Source: Rhynchopus euleeides
Taxonomy: Eukaryota > Euglenozoa > Diplonemea > Diplonemida > Diplonemidae
Assembly (NCBI GenBank): GCA_963210315.1
Contig: OY723254.1
Span: forward strand, 1,518,379-1,582,378
Length of the DNA: 64,000 bases
Reading direction: 5' to 3'
A program made the translations under genes and the position numbers. Each line of letters opens with the position of its first letter. Position 1 is the first letter of the stretch. A model generated the notes under the pieces. The model worked only from the letters and a program-made list of their open reading frames with translations, did no database searches and was not told the DNA's origin. Below are positions 38,755 through 50,375 of the stretch, piece by piece.

Positions 38755-41700
38755 ATGGCAGGCTATCAGTCACTGCCGTGCGGGCAGAGCAGGCATCGGC
38801 GCAGCCTTGCCCTGACTGTGGCTGTGCTGCTGGTCGCCGTGCAGGGGTGTGTGGCGGAGCAGGTGCTTGTCGAGGGGGACATGTGGATGGAGCGTGGCCG
38901 TGAAGGGGAGGCGCTGGGGACGTCGCCGCTCGTGCAGCAGTCGCAGCTGTTCCCGCAGGGGCGGGTGCACTACTTCGTCGACACGGTGGTGACGGAGACG
39001 CCGCTGCGGGGCCCGCTGCTCATCAACGACACGCGGATTGTAGAGGCGATTGCGGAGTGGGAGGCGAAGACGTGCATCCGGTTTACGCTGTGCAGAGAGG
39101 AGGCGTCGTGCACGAAGCCCTACATGCGGTTCATCTCTGGGGTGGCGTGCAGCTCTGCGGTTGGTGCCTCGTCGAGCACAGGGGTGACGAAGGTGACGCT
39201 GTCAGGGTGCGGCAGGGGATCGACAATTCATGAGGTTGGGCACGCGCTTGGGTTGCGGGGGTTAAAGCCGCCTGACGCCTGCACGTGGCGCCCCTGCTAA
39301 TCCCCTCGCATTGCACTGCGCGGGGGGTGAACAGAGTCAGCGGTGGGGTGGTTACCTCGGTGCTGAAATGCCTTGTGCATGGAGCCGGAATAGCCGGGGT
39401 GGTGACCTGGTCTATGAAGGGGGAACCCTGAGCCCAAAGAACCGAGATCCCAAGACCTCCAATGGGGGCCGGGCGCCCCTCGTCCTGTGTCCTCCACGGC
39501 GACCCCCTGCGCGGGCTTCCGGGCCGGAGTAGCCCGCCTCCCTTCTGTCATAGACGGAGGTCAGACCACCGCAGTTGCGTCTCTGTTTCACACAGTGTAA
39601 CGTACAGGTGGGAGTGGCCCTAGTACGTTCGGGACGCGTATAGGACTCGCACTACGTGGGGGGACGGGATGAAAGTCCGAAAAGGTTGGAAAAACGTAGG
39701 AGTGCATTACACACAATGTCTTCCCATGGGTAAAGACTAGCTAGTTACCCTCACTCCGCGTGGGATCCGGAAACCCTTCTTGAGCCACCGGGTCTCCTCA
39801 CACTTTAGGGGGTGGCGCCCCAGGTTGCTAACCAGCGGCAGGTTTTTGCAGAGACCTAAGGGTGTCTCTTTTCCTCACCGCAGACAACCGTGTGTGGGAA
39901 TCGTGTGTAGCCACTGTTTGGGTTCAGTGTCTGGGCATGCGTGGCGCTGGGCCCACTGGTCGTCACCTTTGCCGCTCGCCACGTAAAGTTGAATAAGGGC
40001 ACGCGCTTGGGTTGCTGCATGAACATTCGCGGAAGGATCGGGACGAGCATGTGGTGGTGGACTACGCGCAGGTGAGGTCTGACGCAGGGATCAACATGGC
40101 GAAGATGAGTGGGACTGGGCGTGACATCGGGGCGTACGACTACGGGTCGATCATGCACTATAATGCAGGCGCCTTCAGTGCGACAGGGCAAAGTACTATC
40201 ATTGCACCACACAGTATCGGGCAGCGGAAGGCTTTGAGTGAGGGTGATGCAGCCTCCGTGAATTTCATGTACGCGGGGTGTGCAGCGCGGCTGGGACAGC
40301 CGATGTGCATGGGGTCGGTGCAGACGAACGAAACGCACGTGATCCCGCATTCGCGGGCGTGGGACATGGACTTCAATGCGGTGTACAGCGCCCCTGAGAC
40401 GATGACAGTGTCTTACGGTGGTGTGGCAGCGCTGGCTGGGCGGGTGACGACGAGTGTGGCGCCGGGTGCCAGCATCGGGGATATGGGGTTCACGACGCTG
40501 CGCTTCACCCCGACAGAGCTGGATGCCGGGAAGACGCACGTGTTGAGCGTCACCTTCACCGGGTCAGACGGGGCGGCGACGACGTGCTCGGTGTCAGTGC
40601 ACGTGGCGCGGGCGGAGGCGGCGTGCTTCGGGTACGGGGCGGACGACGCGCGCGTGTGCAGCGGGCACGGGGTGTGTGTCGGGGGGCTCCTGGAGCCGTG
40701 CGTCTGCGAGATGGCATATGGTGGGGTGGACTGCAGTGCACATGCGGCGTGTGCGGCCAACTACGTGGCTGACTTTGACGGCGGGGACCTGATGGGGTGG
40801 ACGGGGCACAGTGTGGTGGACACCTCCTTCTTTGCCGAGGGTGGGGGCAGCATGCGCATCGGCACCCCGGGTATCGGGCAGCGGTACTCAGCATCTGCTC
40901 CGCTGGTGGCACCGATTGCGCCAACAAGGGTCAGCTTCTACATGGCGGGGCTGGCGGGGTACCAGGTCATGTTGCTGTACAGCGGGAGCACGGAGTGCAC
41001 CAGCGTGCGGCGCAACTCGGAGGGCGTGTTCCAGGTGGAGGGGAGGAAGCTTGTTGACGAGGGGGTGCTGGAGGCAGGCCGCTTCTACTTCGTGGAGATG
41101 CGGCTCGACTGGGCTGGGCGTAAGATCTCAGTGCTGCTGGACGGGAAGCTTGTGGCAGAGGATGTGAAGATGTACAAGCAGTGCTCGGGGATGGACCACC
41201 TTGTGTTCGGGGGGGAAGGGGGGTGGGTCGACGAGTTCCAGGCGTGGTGCACACACTTTGTGTCCATGGCGGGTCCGCTGGCAGACGGGGTGGCGGCCCC
41301 TCAGCTGCGCGGGTTGACGGAGAGCCACCAGGAGCAGCAGGCGCTGGTGCTGACCGTTGCGGGTGCGACGGACACGTGGGTCGACACGCTCGCGAACAAG
41401 CGGCGTGTGATCGAGGCGCTAGTGGCAGACCTGCCGTCGCCGCAAGGGTGGAACGCGCACCGTGAGGCACTGCTGCCGCTGGCACAGGCTGGCACGCTTG
41501 TCACGATTGCGGGGCATGTGCTGACCGTTGGCCCGCTGCGGGCGGCGCCAGCCCTAGCGCCCTCCGGTGACGAGACGGTGTCGGTGCGGCTTGCGGGGTC
41601 GATGTTCAGCAGCGGGCAGCTTCCGGATACGGCTGGGGCGGCGCTGCGCTTCAAGCTGGTAGGGACGTGCCCACAGAGCAAGACGTGGGGCTTCGAGAGC

Positions 41701-44385
41701 AGCAGCGATATCCCTGCCGAATTGTCAGCTGCCATCACCACCCGGACCGTGCAAGATGGGAACGGGGCACTGCAGTTCACATCACCCTACTCCATGGGCA
41801 CGTTCCAGGTGCAGGGGGTGGTGCTGCAGCCGGCTGCTGTCGAGACACACGTGCAGCTGGCAGACACGCAGTACGGGCGGATGACGCTGTCTTTCGTCTC
41901 TGCGTCAGGCGACTCGATCACCCTACAGTACGGGTACCTGCACCGGCTGGGCTACCGTACTACGGACATTTCAGTTCCCAGCAGCTACACATACGAGTAC
42001 GTGGCACCGGTGCAGGCAGACCGCTTCCAGCTCATCAGCGTGGCGTTCGACTGGGAAGCACACATCTTCAGCATCAGCCTGGACGGGTCGGTTGTGCTGG
42101 CAGGTGCGCCGCTGCCGGGGCAATTTGCATCTGTAGCGAGGGTTGTAGTTTACTCGTCCCGGGTGCCGGGCTACCTGGACTCGCTGACACTGCGGTGTGC
42201 ATTCCCCCTGCCGCTGTTCGCCGTCGAGGGGTGCCCGGCACATGCCAGGCGCATGACGGTGCACGCAGGGACAGACGTGCATCCCCTGGGTGCTCAGGAC
42301 CGGGTGGCAGTCGTGCCTGCTGCAGCGGACTGCACAGCGGCGGAGGCGCAGTGTGCTGCGCTTTCTGCGTGCTCATGGTCCTCGGGGGCTCTGTCGTATG
42401 AGTTGGGGCAGGTGCACTGGGTCATGGGGTCGCACACACGCCTGCAGGACGGGGGGCAGTACCGCGTGTGCTACTTCCGCCAGTCCACGGGGCGGTACGA
42501 CATGCTGGAGGGGGTGCTCACGCCTTGCGAGGGGGGGGTGACTGCAGAGCCTCGCACACTGGTGCCGACCACGACCCCTGCAACAGCCGCACCTGCAACA
42601 CAATCGCCCCCGACTCCTGCGCCAAGGACGGACGCGCCTGACACACACGCTCCCTCCACCCCTTCTCCACCAACGCCTGCCCCTGCAACAGACGCACCCG
42701 CGACACCTTCGCCCCCGACTCCTGCCCCTCACACAGAAGCACCCGTCACCCCGTCTCCTCCGACGCCTGCACCAGCCACAGTCGCACCTGCAACACAATC
42801 GCCCCCGACTCCTGCGCCAAGGACGGACGCGCCTGACACACACGCACCCCCCACTCTTTCTCCACCAACGCCTGCCCCTGCAACAGACGCGCCTGCAACA
42901 CTTTCGCCCCCGACTCCTGCTCCTGAGACGGACGCGCCTGCAACGCAGTCACCGCCAACACCACACCCGCACACGGCTGCCCCTGGTTGCAGCGGCACGG
43001 GCTGCAAGCGCCACAACATTGTCGCCTTCATCCCCGAAGGGATGGGCTTCCCCTGGCAGGAGGCACCGACTGCCCCGCGGGTGGTGCCACTGATGCCACA
43101 CACGGATCGTGTGCGTGCCGAGGGTGCAGTGTTCCTGCGTGCATACAGCTCTGCAAGCCTGAGCATACCGTTGCGCTTCAGTTTCCTGACAGGGCGCCAT
43201 GCCAGCAGGGGGGAGTCCTTGAGGGAGCAGGCCTTGCGTAAGGTGGATAAGTGGGGCGGCCGTGTGCGCGTATCCACTTCTGCACGCCTGACAGGGTCAG
43301 ACAAGTCTGACAACCTGCAGACGGCCCTGGCGCGCAGCGGGTATGAGACGATCCATTCCGGGGAATGGGGGCTGCACGGGACGAAGGCGAACCTCAGGGA
43401 GAACTACGCACGGCTGGAGGAGCTGGTCAGGGGGACTGGGTTCACCAAGGTGGCGTCTGCGTGTTTGCCAATGGGGAAGAAGGGTGGGTCGAACTCCCTG
43501 ACTGGAGACACGTGGTCGCACAACCCGGAGTGGCTGGTGAACACCTCGCTTGCGGCGGTGGGCGATGCTGTGTCAGCGGGGAAGCCATTTTTCCTGCACC
43601 TGGCACCAACCGGGCCACAGGGCACAGGCACGCAGGCGGCAATGCTGGACTTCGACCCACGTGCAACACCCGCCGGGATGCTGGAGGCGGCACCAGAGAC
43701 AACGATGCGACCGCGGGTGGCGCTGTGGGAGGCAGCTGTTGCGGCCGGCGGGGAGAAGGCGAAGGCGAATGACATTGCAGACCTTGCTGCACACATGTGG
43801 GTGGACGACGCTCTCGGCGCATTGCTGGGGGGGCTGGAGGCACTCGGGGTGCTGAACGAGACGCTGGTGCTTGTTGCAAACACCGCAGGCACGGGGCCGA
43901 ACCTTCAGGAGACACGTCTGCGCGTGATGCAGGCGGTGCGCTTCCCTGCGGAGGTGGCTGCAGGGTCACAGATCGCATCAGTCGTGACACACACAGACAC
44001 AACTGCGACACTGCTGGCTGTGGCAGGGGCTGCCACTGCCAGCACCGGGATGGATGGCATGTCGTGGCGCGCTGAAGCGGCAGGAGCGGGGGCGCCGCCA
44101 ACGACTGTGCCTAAGGTGGTGGAAGGTGGGGTTTCGCGCGCCGTGATCGTGGGGCAGTGGAAGTACGTCACCTATGCCCTGGCGAGCACGACCATGCCAG
44201 AGCTCTTCAACCTGGCTGCCGACCCGGCTGGCACGGCAAACCTCGCAGAGCTGCCGGAGCACGCAGACACGCTGGCTGTGATGGCGGCATACATTGCATG
44301 CCACGACGCATCCACAGGGGTGGGCCCTCTGGAGCAGGGGTGCAGTGCCCCTGTGGTTGCGAACCCATTCGCACAGCCGCCGTGA
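38755..44385 (+). CDS. Secreted astacin-EGF-LamG-mucin-pseudosulfatase protein, interrupted by a 759-bp insertion
   Basis: Without 39257-40015 the frame joins to 1623 residues. The start at ATG 38755 precedes a signal peptide (SLALTVAVLLVAVQGCVAE); an ATG at 38704 is possible. Astacin metalloprotease follows: TCIRF, CSSAVG, the zinc motif HEVGHALGL/LHEHSRKDRD (split by the insertion), and Met-turn SIMHY. Then come an EGF-like module (VCSGHGVC...CVCEMAYGGVDC), two LamG/concanavalin-like regions, a Cys-containing segment, and a Thr/Pro mucin-like spacer of about 140 residues (repeats of PPTPAPxTDAP). The C-terminal 450 residues follow the sulfatase fold: SIPLR in the C/S-x-P-x-R position, SGEWGLHG, LGVLNETLVLVAN, VGQWKYV, LFNLAADP. 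The first metal Asp pair and the DHG motif are absent, so this part is probably inactive. The protease part has all its active-site residues. Confidence 0.8.
39238..40015 (+). mobile_element. 759-bp structured insertion with 19-bp direct repeats inside the zinc-binding motif
   Basis: GGGCACGCGCTTGGGTTGC occurs at 39238-39256 and 39997-40015. Removing one repeat plus the 740 bp between them restores HEVGHALGLLHEHSR and the frame. None of the 20 possible rotations gives GT...AG. The insert has no long frame; its translation stops at 39300. It looks structured: ACGTGGCG at 39283-39290 pairs with 39977-39984 near the two ends, 39411-39418 pairs with 39548-39555, and several local hairpins exist (for example GGGTAA/TTACCC near 39728-39750). 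It may be a SINE-like retroposon (long target duplication) or an unconventional intron. A poly(A) tail is absent. Confidence 0.75.
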
Positions 44386-44606
44386 TGCCCTTCCACATCT
44401 CAAGACTTTTAATTCGCCGGGGCGAAACCACTTTGAACTGAAATCAACTGAACACAACCCGCTTCTGTCAACACGAAAGGCATGCCATGCCACGAACGCT
44501 TCTTCTTTGTGCCGACACCACCCCACTTCTTGCTTCGGATTCGGCCCAACTTATTATCCCGTTTGTTTTCGGAGACATTCGCTTTAACCCTTTAAGGACC
44601 AGGGGG

Positions 44607-47335
44607 GGGTCGATTACTTTTCCGTTTTTGATGACTTTTCTCTGAGACCCGGACCACCCACCCCTGATTTTTTTGCAGTTCGAAAAGTAGGTAATCCGGG
44701 GTATTTTGAACAACGGAATCCACGATTGCAAGAAATTTTGAAAAAGACCGAGTAGAAAATTATTTAGATGGCACTCCTTTGTGCACCCCCCAAAAAGGCC
44801 CATTTCCCCCCGAAAATCGGGGGGTCGCATGTTTTCCCTGAAAAAAAGCTAAGTGGTGGTGAAAAATGGCGCAACCAGATGCAGTATGGGACACAAGTAG
44901 CACAGCGGAATACAAGATCAGTCCTATTCGTGGTCATTTACCCCCCCCCCCTTTGGGTCGCCTGACCGGAAATTTTGGGAAAAGGGGGGTAATATAAGGG
45001 GGGGGGGGTAAATTACGGGTCAAGGGGGGGGGTAAATTACCATGTTCTGGGGTGGCCGGTTTTTTTGGTAGGCCATAGGGGGGTGAGAGGGCGCCCAGGG
45101 CCTGTGGGTGACCTACCCTGGCATCACCCAGGCCCTCGGGCACTTCCTTCGGCATGATTGGTCCTGTCACATGCATGCGGTGGGGTGTGTGGTGCCTACC
45201 TCACAGCCAATTACCCTCCCCTGGCGGCAAAGAGGGGGTAAATTACCTCCCTTCTGACTGGGTAGTGGGGGTAACTGGGGGGTAATTTACCCCCCCTTCC
45301 AGGCAAAGGGGGGTATATATGTGCCGCCCCCTTTGCCCGGGGAGGGGGTAAATTACCCCCCTGGCCCTCCCCAGTAAAGGGGGGGGTAAATTGCCCCCGC
45401 CCTTACTGGGGGGTAATTTACCCCCTTCTCCGGTGGTGGGTAGGGGGGTAAATTACCCCCCTCTCCAGTACAAGGGGGCAAATTTACCCTCCCTACGGGT
45501 AAAGGGGTGGCAACTACCCCTTTGGCCTGGGAGGGGGTAAATTACCCCCCAGTAAGAGCGGGAACAAATTACCCCCCCTTTGCTGGGGAGGGCCAGGGGG
45601 TAATTTACCCCCCTTAGCCTGGTGGGGGGTAAATTTACCCCCTCTTACCAGGTAGGGGGGGGGGTAATTTACCCCCCTACCAGGCAAAGGGGGTGGTAAA
45701 TTACCCCCCCACCACCCAGCGGAGGGGGTAAATTTACCCCCCGACCAGCCAAAAAATGGGTATTTTCCCCCCACCCCCCCAGCCAAAGGGGGGGGGTAAA
45801 TTACCAAGTTTCTGGGGCCTGAACCCAAAATTTCCGAAAAAGGGGGTAATATAAGGGGGGGGTAAATTACCACGAATAGGACTGATACAAAAAATCGGTC
45901 AATTTGGTGTAGCAGAACAGCCCTAGGTACCCAAGCCCAATGCAGTCACATATTTGCTGGAAATGGGTGGACCAAGAGGGGTCGATTACTTTTGGCTTTT
46001 CTCAGAGCCCCGGAAGGCGCATTTCTGATTACTTTTGATTTCGAAAAGTGGGTAATCCGGGGTGCTTTGACTCGCGGAATCCACCATCGCAAGAATTTTT
46101 GAAAAAGAATGAGCAGAAGATTCCTCAAATGGCTATCCTTTGCGCATCCCCCAAAATGGTCCATTTCCCCTCGAAAATTGGGTGCGGGAAGTTTTTCACG
46201 AAACAGTACGAGGTGGTGGCCAGTAGCGGTGGAACCAGGTGATATCTGTGACAGAATCAGCCCGGCGGAATCCGAGATAAAAAAAATTGGTCAATTTGGT
46301 GGAGCAGAACACCCCTGAGTGCCACCTCAGAATTGCAGGCCCTGTGGACCCCGACTGTTGAGATCCCCTCAGTAGGGGTATGTGGGGTATGTATGAGACT
46401 GAACGGCCTTGCGGGCAAGTTCTCGGATTCCCCCTTGTCATTCCCAGGGTACTCTGTGGTATTCCGAACAGCGGAACTCAGTCCAGCAAGAGATTCTGAC
46501 AAAGACTGTGCAGAAAATTCCTGAAATGGGGCCCCTTTGTGTGCCCCCCCTCAGTCTTCCTGATGTCCCCTGAAGATTGGGGGTATCAGGTGGGTTTATC
46601 TCGGAAAAAGGTTGCGCGGTGGTGAATGTTGGCGTAAAACTGTGCAGTACGTGACAGAATGAGCCCAGCGGAATACAAGATGAAAGAAATCGACCAATTT
46701 GGTGGAGTAGAACACCCCTGAGGGACACTTGCAATATATGGTCCTGCTGGGCTGTCCTGTTCAAATACCCTCACGGGAGTATGTGAGGGTACTTGAACAG
46801 GGCCTGGCATTCCTCTGATTCCTGCACGTCAGTCCCACACGTACTCCCGAGTATTTTGGACAGCGGAATCCACCATCACAAGAGATTTCGAAAAAAAACG
46901 AGCAGAAAGTTCCTGCAGTGGCGCTCCTTTGTGCACCCCTCAAATGTACCCCATGGCATTCAGGTTCTGGGGGTGCTTGGGGGGTCCCCTTGGCAATGCT
47001 GAATAGTTTCCGACGGAAGCGAAAACTGGCGTCACCCCAGGCAACATGTAACAGGATCTGCACAGCAGAATTCAAGATAACAAAAATTGACCAAATTGGT
47101 GGAGTAGAACACCACCAGTACCCCGTTCCCATTTGGACCCTATTGTAGGTCATACTGGGTCATGTGAAGTGGAAAAGTCGACCAAAAACCGACTTTGCAC
47201 AAAATTCTCTTTCGGGAGTAAAAAATCTTCTACTCCATCTTTCTCGCCAACCCTGGCCGCATTTGATTCCGTTGTTCTAACGCTTTTCCGGATAAAAAAG
47301 ATCGGCCAAAAAGATGGAGTGGAAAATATCCAAAT
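44607..47335 (+). repeat. Diverged tandem units inside the piggyBac-like element
   Basis: Units near 44607-44910, 45970-46310, 46445-46725, 46845-47125 and a partial one near 47255-47335 share landmarks in order: a GGTAATCCGGGGT-like start, CGGAATCCAC, GCAAGAAATTTTGAAAAA, CTCCTTTGTGCACCCCC, then AGCGGAATACAAGAT...AATTTGGTGGAG. They are old copies, far more diverged than the other repeats in this window. Confidence 0.7.
44919..45884. mobile_element. Nested element made of GGGGGTAAATTACCCCC repeats
   Basis: Inverted ends CAGTCCTATTCGTGGT and complement (TIR about 30 bp with one mismatch) bound 966 bp, flanked by AT on both sides. The empty site CAAGAT-ACAAAAA is seen in sister tandem units of the host element. 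The interior is at least a dozen GGTAAATTACC / GGTAATTTACC words between G and C runs, so the element folds on itself almost everywhere. No coding capacity. Confidence 0.7.
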
Positions 47336-47390
47336 CGGGTGTCCTTTAGTTTTATGCCACTTATGTGGCTCGTGGTCCTTAAAGGGTTAA

Positions 47391-49259
47391 AGTGCAAAAG
47401 AGTCAGCCCTGCAGTGCGTCTGCTCATTCGGCACCACACACCGGCACAGCTCTTGACACAGAGCGAAGTACCCCTCATTGCTTCCCCTTGTTTGTTTGCT
47501 TCTTGCACGTCTGCCTGCACCTGGCCTCCCCTTTCAGGTGATCCTGTTTGCTAGGTTTGGCCTGTGTGCTGGCGGCGTGCGGCAGCCTCTCCACACCTTA
47601 TGCCGCTGTTGCCGCCTACAGCGGCGGACCCCGCTGCGTGTGTGCTCCCCTGTGTGTGCTGCCCTGCTGGAGAGGTTCACTCTGCTGCCCTGTGTGCCGA
47701 CCGGCTCACAGGCGGTAGGGAGGCGTTGGGGCGATTGACTTGCCCCGCGTCGCAGGCCTAAAAACGGGCGGGCAGCCGCACCCCGGCACAGCCACCAGAT
47801 TAGCGGTGGGTGTCTGGCAAGCACAAGTGCCGCGGGCCTCCGCACGCTGTGCCTTGCTTGTGCCTCACCCATGCGTACCATCCACACCCATAAACCGATT
47901 CAGTTCGGGATGCACCACACCGCATGTCATGCAGCCCTCTCGTGTTGGTCACCGTGCCACAGCTTGCCTGGGGCGGGCTCTGCTTCGTGCCTTCTGCCTC
48001 CATTGTGGTGGCTTGGGAGATCGTGTGAGAGGGGTGCGTGTGTATGTGTTGCCGTGTTGTTTTGCTGTTCTCCGCTTCCTGTTTTCAAAACAAAATTTTC
48101 ATCGATAACGCATGCAGGTCCAATGGCATTGCAGTTGAATCAAGAGACAACCGCCCACCACCCCCCCGCTCCCCTCCCCTCCCTTGTGCCAAGCACCCCC
48201 GGCGCCGTCTACCCCCCAAGGCTGGAAAAATGCTGCATTTTAAAAATAAAAAACATAAAATAAAATAAAGTGCAATAAAATGCAGTAAAGTGCAGTAAAA
48301 TGCAGTAAAGTGCAATAAAGTGCAGGAGAGCGTGTTGTAGGGGTGGCTCGGCGTGACGGTGGGCAGGACGCTGACCTGCCGTGCCAGGGGACCCTGATCC
48401 GCCCACTCTGGCCAACACAAGGCCACCAAGGCAGTACCCCCGCCAGGCCCGCCCTGCTGCTGTTCGGCATGCTTGATGCTGCTTCCGAGCGCCGGGGCCA
48501 ATCAGGCAGCAGGCGCACCCCAGCACCGCAGGCGCAGCAGGGCGGACCAGCACGGCGGTGTGCGGTGGGCAGTCCACCTTCCTCGGACGTTGTACAGCTG
48601 AGCTGATCTGGCGTACGGGTTCTTCACCATCCCGTTCGGGGAGGCTGGACATCAGAGCGGACTGAAAGCACTCAAAGCAGGACTGAAGCCAGGCGGAGGC
48701 CGCACCGATCAGGTCCTGCTAACCCACCGACCCAACATAGGCAGGGCACATCCATCCCGGCCTGCATTCTCTGCCGGAGCCTTGGTGCGTCCCTGTGACC
48801 TTCAGGAGAACCTCCGTGCAGGAGCGGTACTTTTTGCCATCTTCTGCGGGTTTGCGGCTGTCCGCAAACTTGCAGACGTGGCTGCACCTCTGTAAAGTGG
48901 GTGTGACTCCAGCATTTGGCCTGTCCATAGTGGTCCTCCCAGCTGTACGTATGCGAAGCCCAAGGCACCACTCAGGACCATGCACTTTATCCAAAAATCC
49001 GGAAAATAAAATACAATAAAATGCAGTAAAATGCAGTATAATAAAGTGCAGTAAAGTGCAGTAAAAATTTGCTGCCAGCCTTGCTACCCCCCCCCCCCCC
49101 CCTGTTCACTCTCATACACACTCTGCACCCCCCCAACCCCCCCAGCGCAGCCACCGCCGCTGATGCTGCTGTGCAGGAGCCGCCTCGGGGCGAGGTGATA
49201 GTCCTCTTCGCAGTGCCCCGCCGCACTCCCCCTCAGCCTCTTGTTCTTGCTAGCGCGCG
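47391..49259. other. Intergenic with two 10-bp AT-rich microsatellites
   Basis: Arrays of a 10-bp unit (AAAATGCAGT / AAAGTGCAGT) lie at about 48265-48325 and 49011-49067 in the same orientation, about 690 bp apart. No recognised gene lies between or around them; a C run (49087-49102) follows. Confidence 0.55.
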
Positions 49260-50375
49260 ATGTTCGACTTCAACGACGCTGTCGCGGTGGAGCAGCTCCG
49301 CCACCACCGCGGGGACAGCGGGACGGAGCACATCAGCAACGAGCTGTGGGGCGAGAGCGCCGGGGGGGAATCACTCGACCACCTCACGCAGCGTGCCGCT
49401 AACGCATGCACGCGGTACCAGCGCCTGCGGTGCCGGGGTATGTTATGGCTCATCACAGGGGCCTCGCACACCGGCAAGAAGACAGTGTTCGAGTCTGTGC
49501 AGGACGAGATGCGGGTGCGCAACCCCAACGTGGGGTTCTTCCGCCTCCACCAGATCCGCCCCGCAGCGCAGCTGCGCCGCGTGCAGCAGCAGCCTTCGGA
49601 GTGGGTCATCACGCGTGAGGCCTTTGCGAAGCAGCAGCGCCAGCTCGACTACTCCACGAAGTTCACCTGGTGCGCATCGACATACGTCGCCCCGCTGTCG
49701 CTGGTGTCCTTTCTCGCCGAGGGGGGCATGGGTGCAACTGCCGTGGTGTTGGGTCCCCCAACAGCTTATGCCGCGCTGCGCGAGTGCCTTCCGCGGTGCA
49801 GCGTCGGGGTGCTGTGCCTGACCTGCAGCCCGGAGGTCATCTCGCAGCGGTGGCGCATGAAGCTAGAGTCGGAGGGGGAGGACTCGGCGCAGCTCCCCCC
49901 TGCGTCGCTGCGGGGCACGCTGTCGCGCCCCTCCAGCGCGGGGCAGTGCAGCACCGTCACCACGGATTCCAACGCGAGCTCCGCGGTGACGTCATCGCTG
50001 AGCCCTGACGACTTCCTGATGTTTCCAGCGGCAGGGCGGGTGGCGTCAGCCGCCAGCATGAAGGCGGGTCGGATGCGCGCTAGTGACGCTACCCCGCCGC
50101 GCCCACAGTCAGCCGAGAGCACGCGGAGCATGTCTAAGGCTGTGCCCGATGGGAGGGCCTGTGATGAATCCGTCTCCACAGTGCATACGTCAGTGTCGGA
50201 TGACACCGCATTTGCACATGCCATGCAGGGGATACGCTCAGAGGTGGTCGAATATGTCGACAACGACAAGTCCATCGGATATGCCGTCGGCGACGTCCTC
50301 GAGGCGCTGCTCGGTGTTGAGGCGATCTACGGCGATCTTCCCGGGCTTGCAGAGGCGCTCGCTGCAGCAGTTTAA
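49260..50375 (+). CDS. P-loop kinase resembling PhnN / guanylate kinase, with disordered tail
   Basis: 371 residues, intronless, ATG at 49260. Walker A is LITGASHTGKKT (about 62-73). The order of motifs resembles ribose 1,5-bisphosphokinase PhnN and guanylate kinase: P-loop, then ITREAFAKQQRQLDYSTKFTW (about 118-139; PhnN has a similar F...W segment), then a VVLGPP strand and the TCSPEVISQRW helix that carries the lid Arg. Residues about 205-310 are Ser/Thr/Ala-rich and look disordered; the last 50 form an acidic helical end. The natural substrate cannot be deduced. A guanylate-kinase-like scaffold role is an alternative. Confidence 0.55.
   Translation: MFDFNDAVAVEQLRHHRGDSGTEHISNELWGESAGGESLDHLTQRAANACTRYQRLRCRGMLWLITGASHTGKKTVFESVQDEMRVRNPNVGFFRLHQIRPAAQLRRVQQQPSEWVITREAFAKQQRQLDYSTKFTWCASTYVAPLSLVSFLAEGGMGATAVVLGPPTAYAALRECLPRCSVGVLCLTCSPEVISQRWRMKLESEGEDSAQLPPASLRGTLSRPSSAGQCSTVTTDSNASSAVTSSLSPDDFLMFPAAGRVASAASMKAGRMRASDATPPRPQSAESTRSMSKAVPDGRACDESVSTVHTSVSDDTAFAHAMQGIRSEVVEYVDNDKSIGYAVGDVLEALLGVEAIYGDLPGLAEALAAAV

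Larger units (their letters stand above)
44584..47390. mobile_element. piggyBac-like non-autonomous element (TTAA flanks)
   Basis: TTAA at 44584-44587 and 47387-47390 flanks perfect 13-bp inverted ends CCCTTTAAGGACC / GGTCCTTAAAGGG. TTAA duplication with CCCTTT ends is the signature of piggyBac-type elements. No transposase frame exists. The interior is four to five diverged tandem units of about 300-350 bp plus a nested element (44919-45884). Confidence 0.8.

Noticed and set aside
39257..39996. Group I or group II self-splicing intron as a firm call
   Set aside because: I could not find a convincing P7 pair or domain V. The 5' exon U / 3' intron G rule is not met by any rotation. It is kept only as a possibility to test.
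39235..39997. Ordinary spliceosomal intron in the astacin gene
   Set aside because: No rotation within the 19-bp repeat has GT and AG ends. Using the GT at 39235 with the AG at 39996-39997 destroys the frame and the zinc motif.
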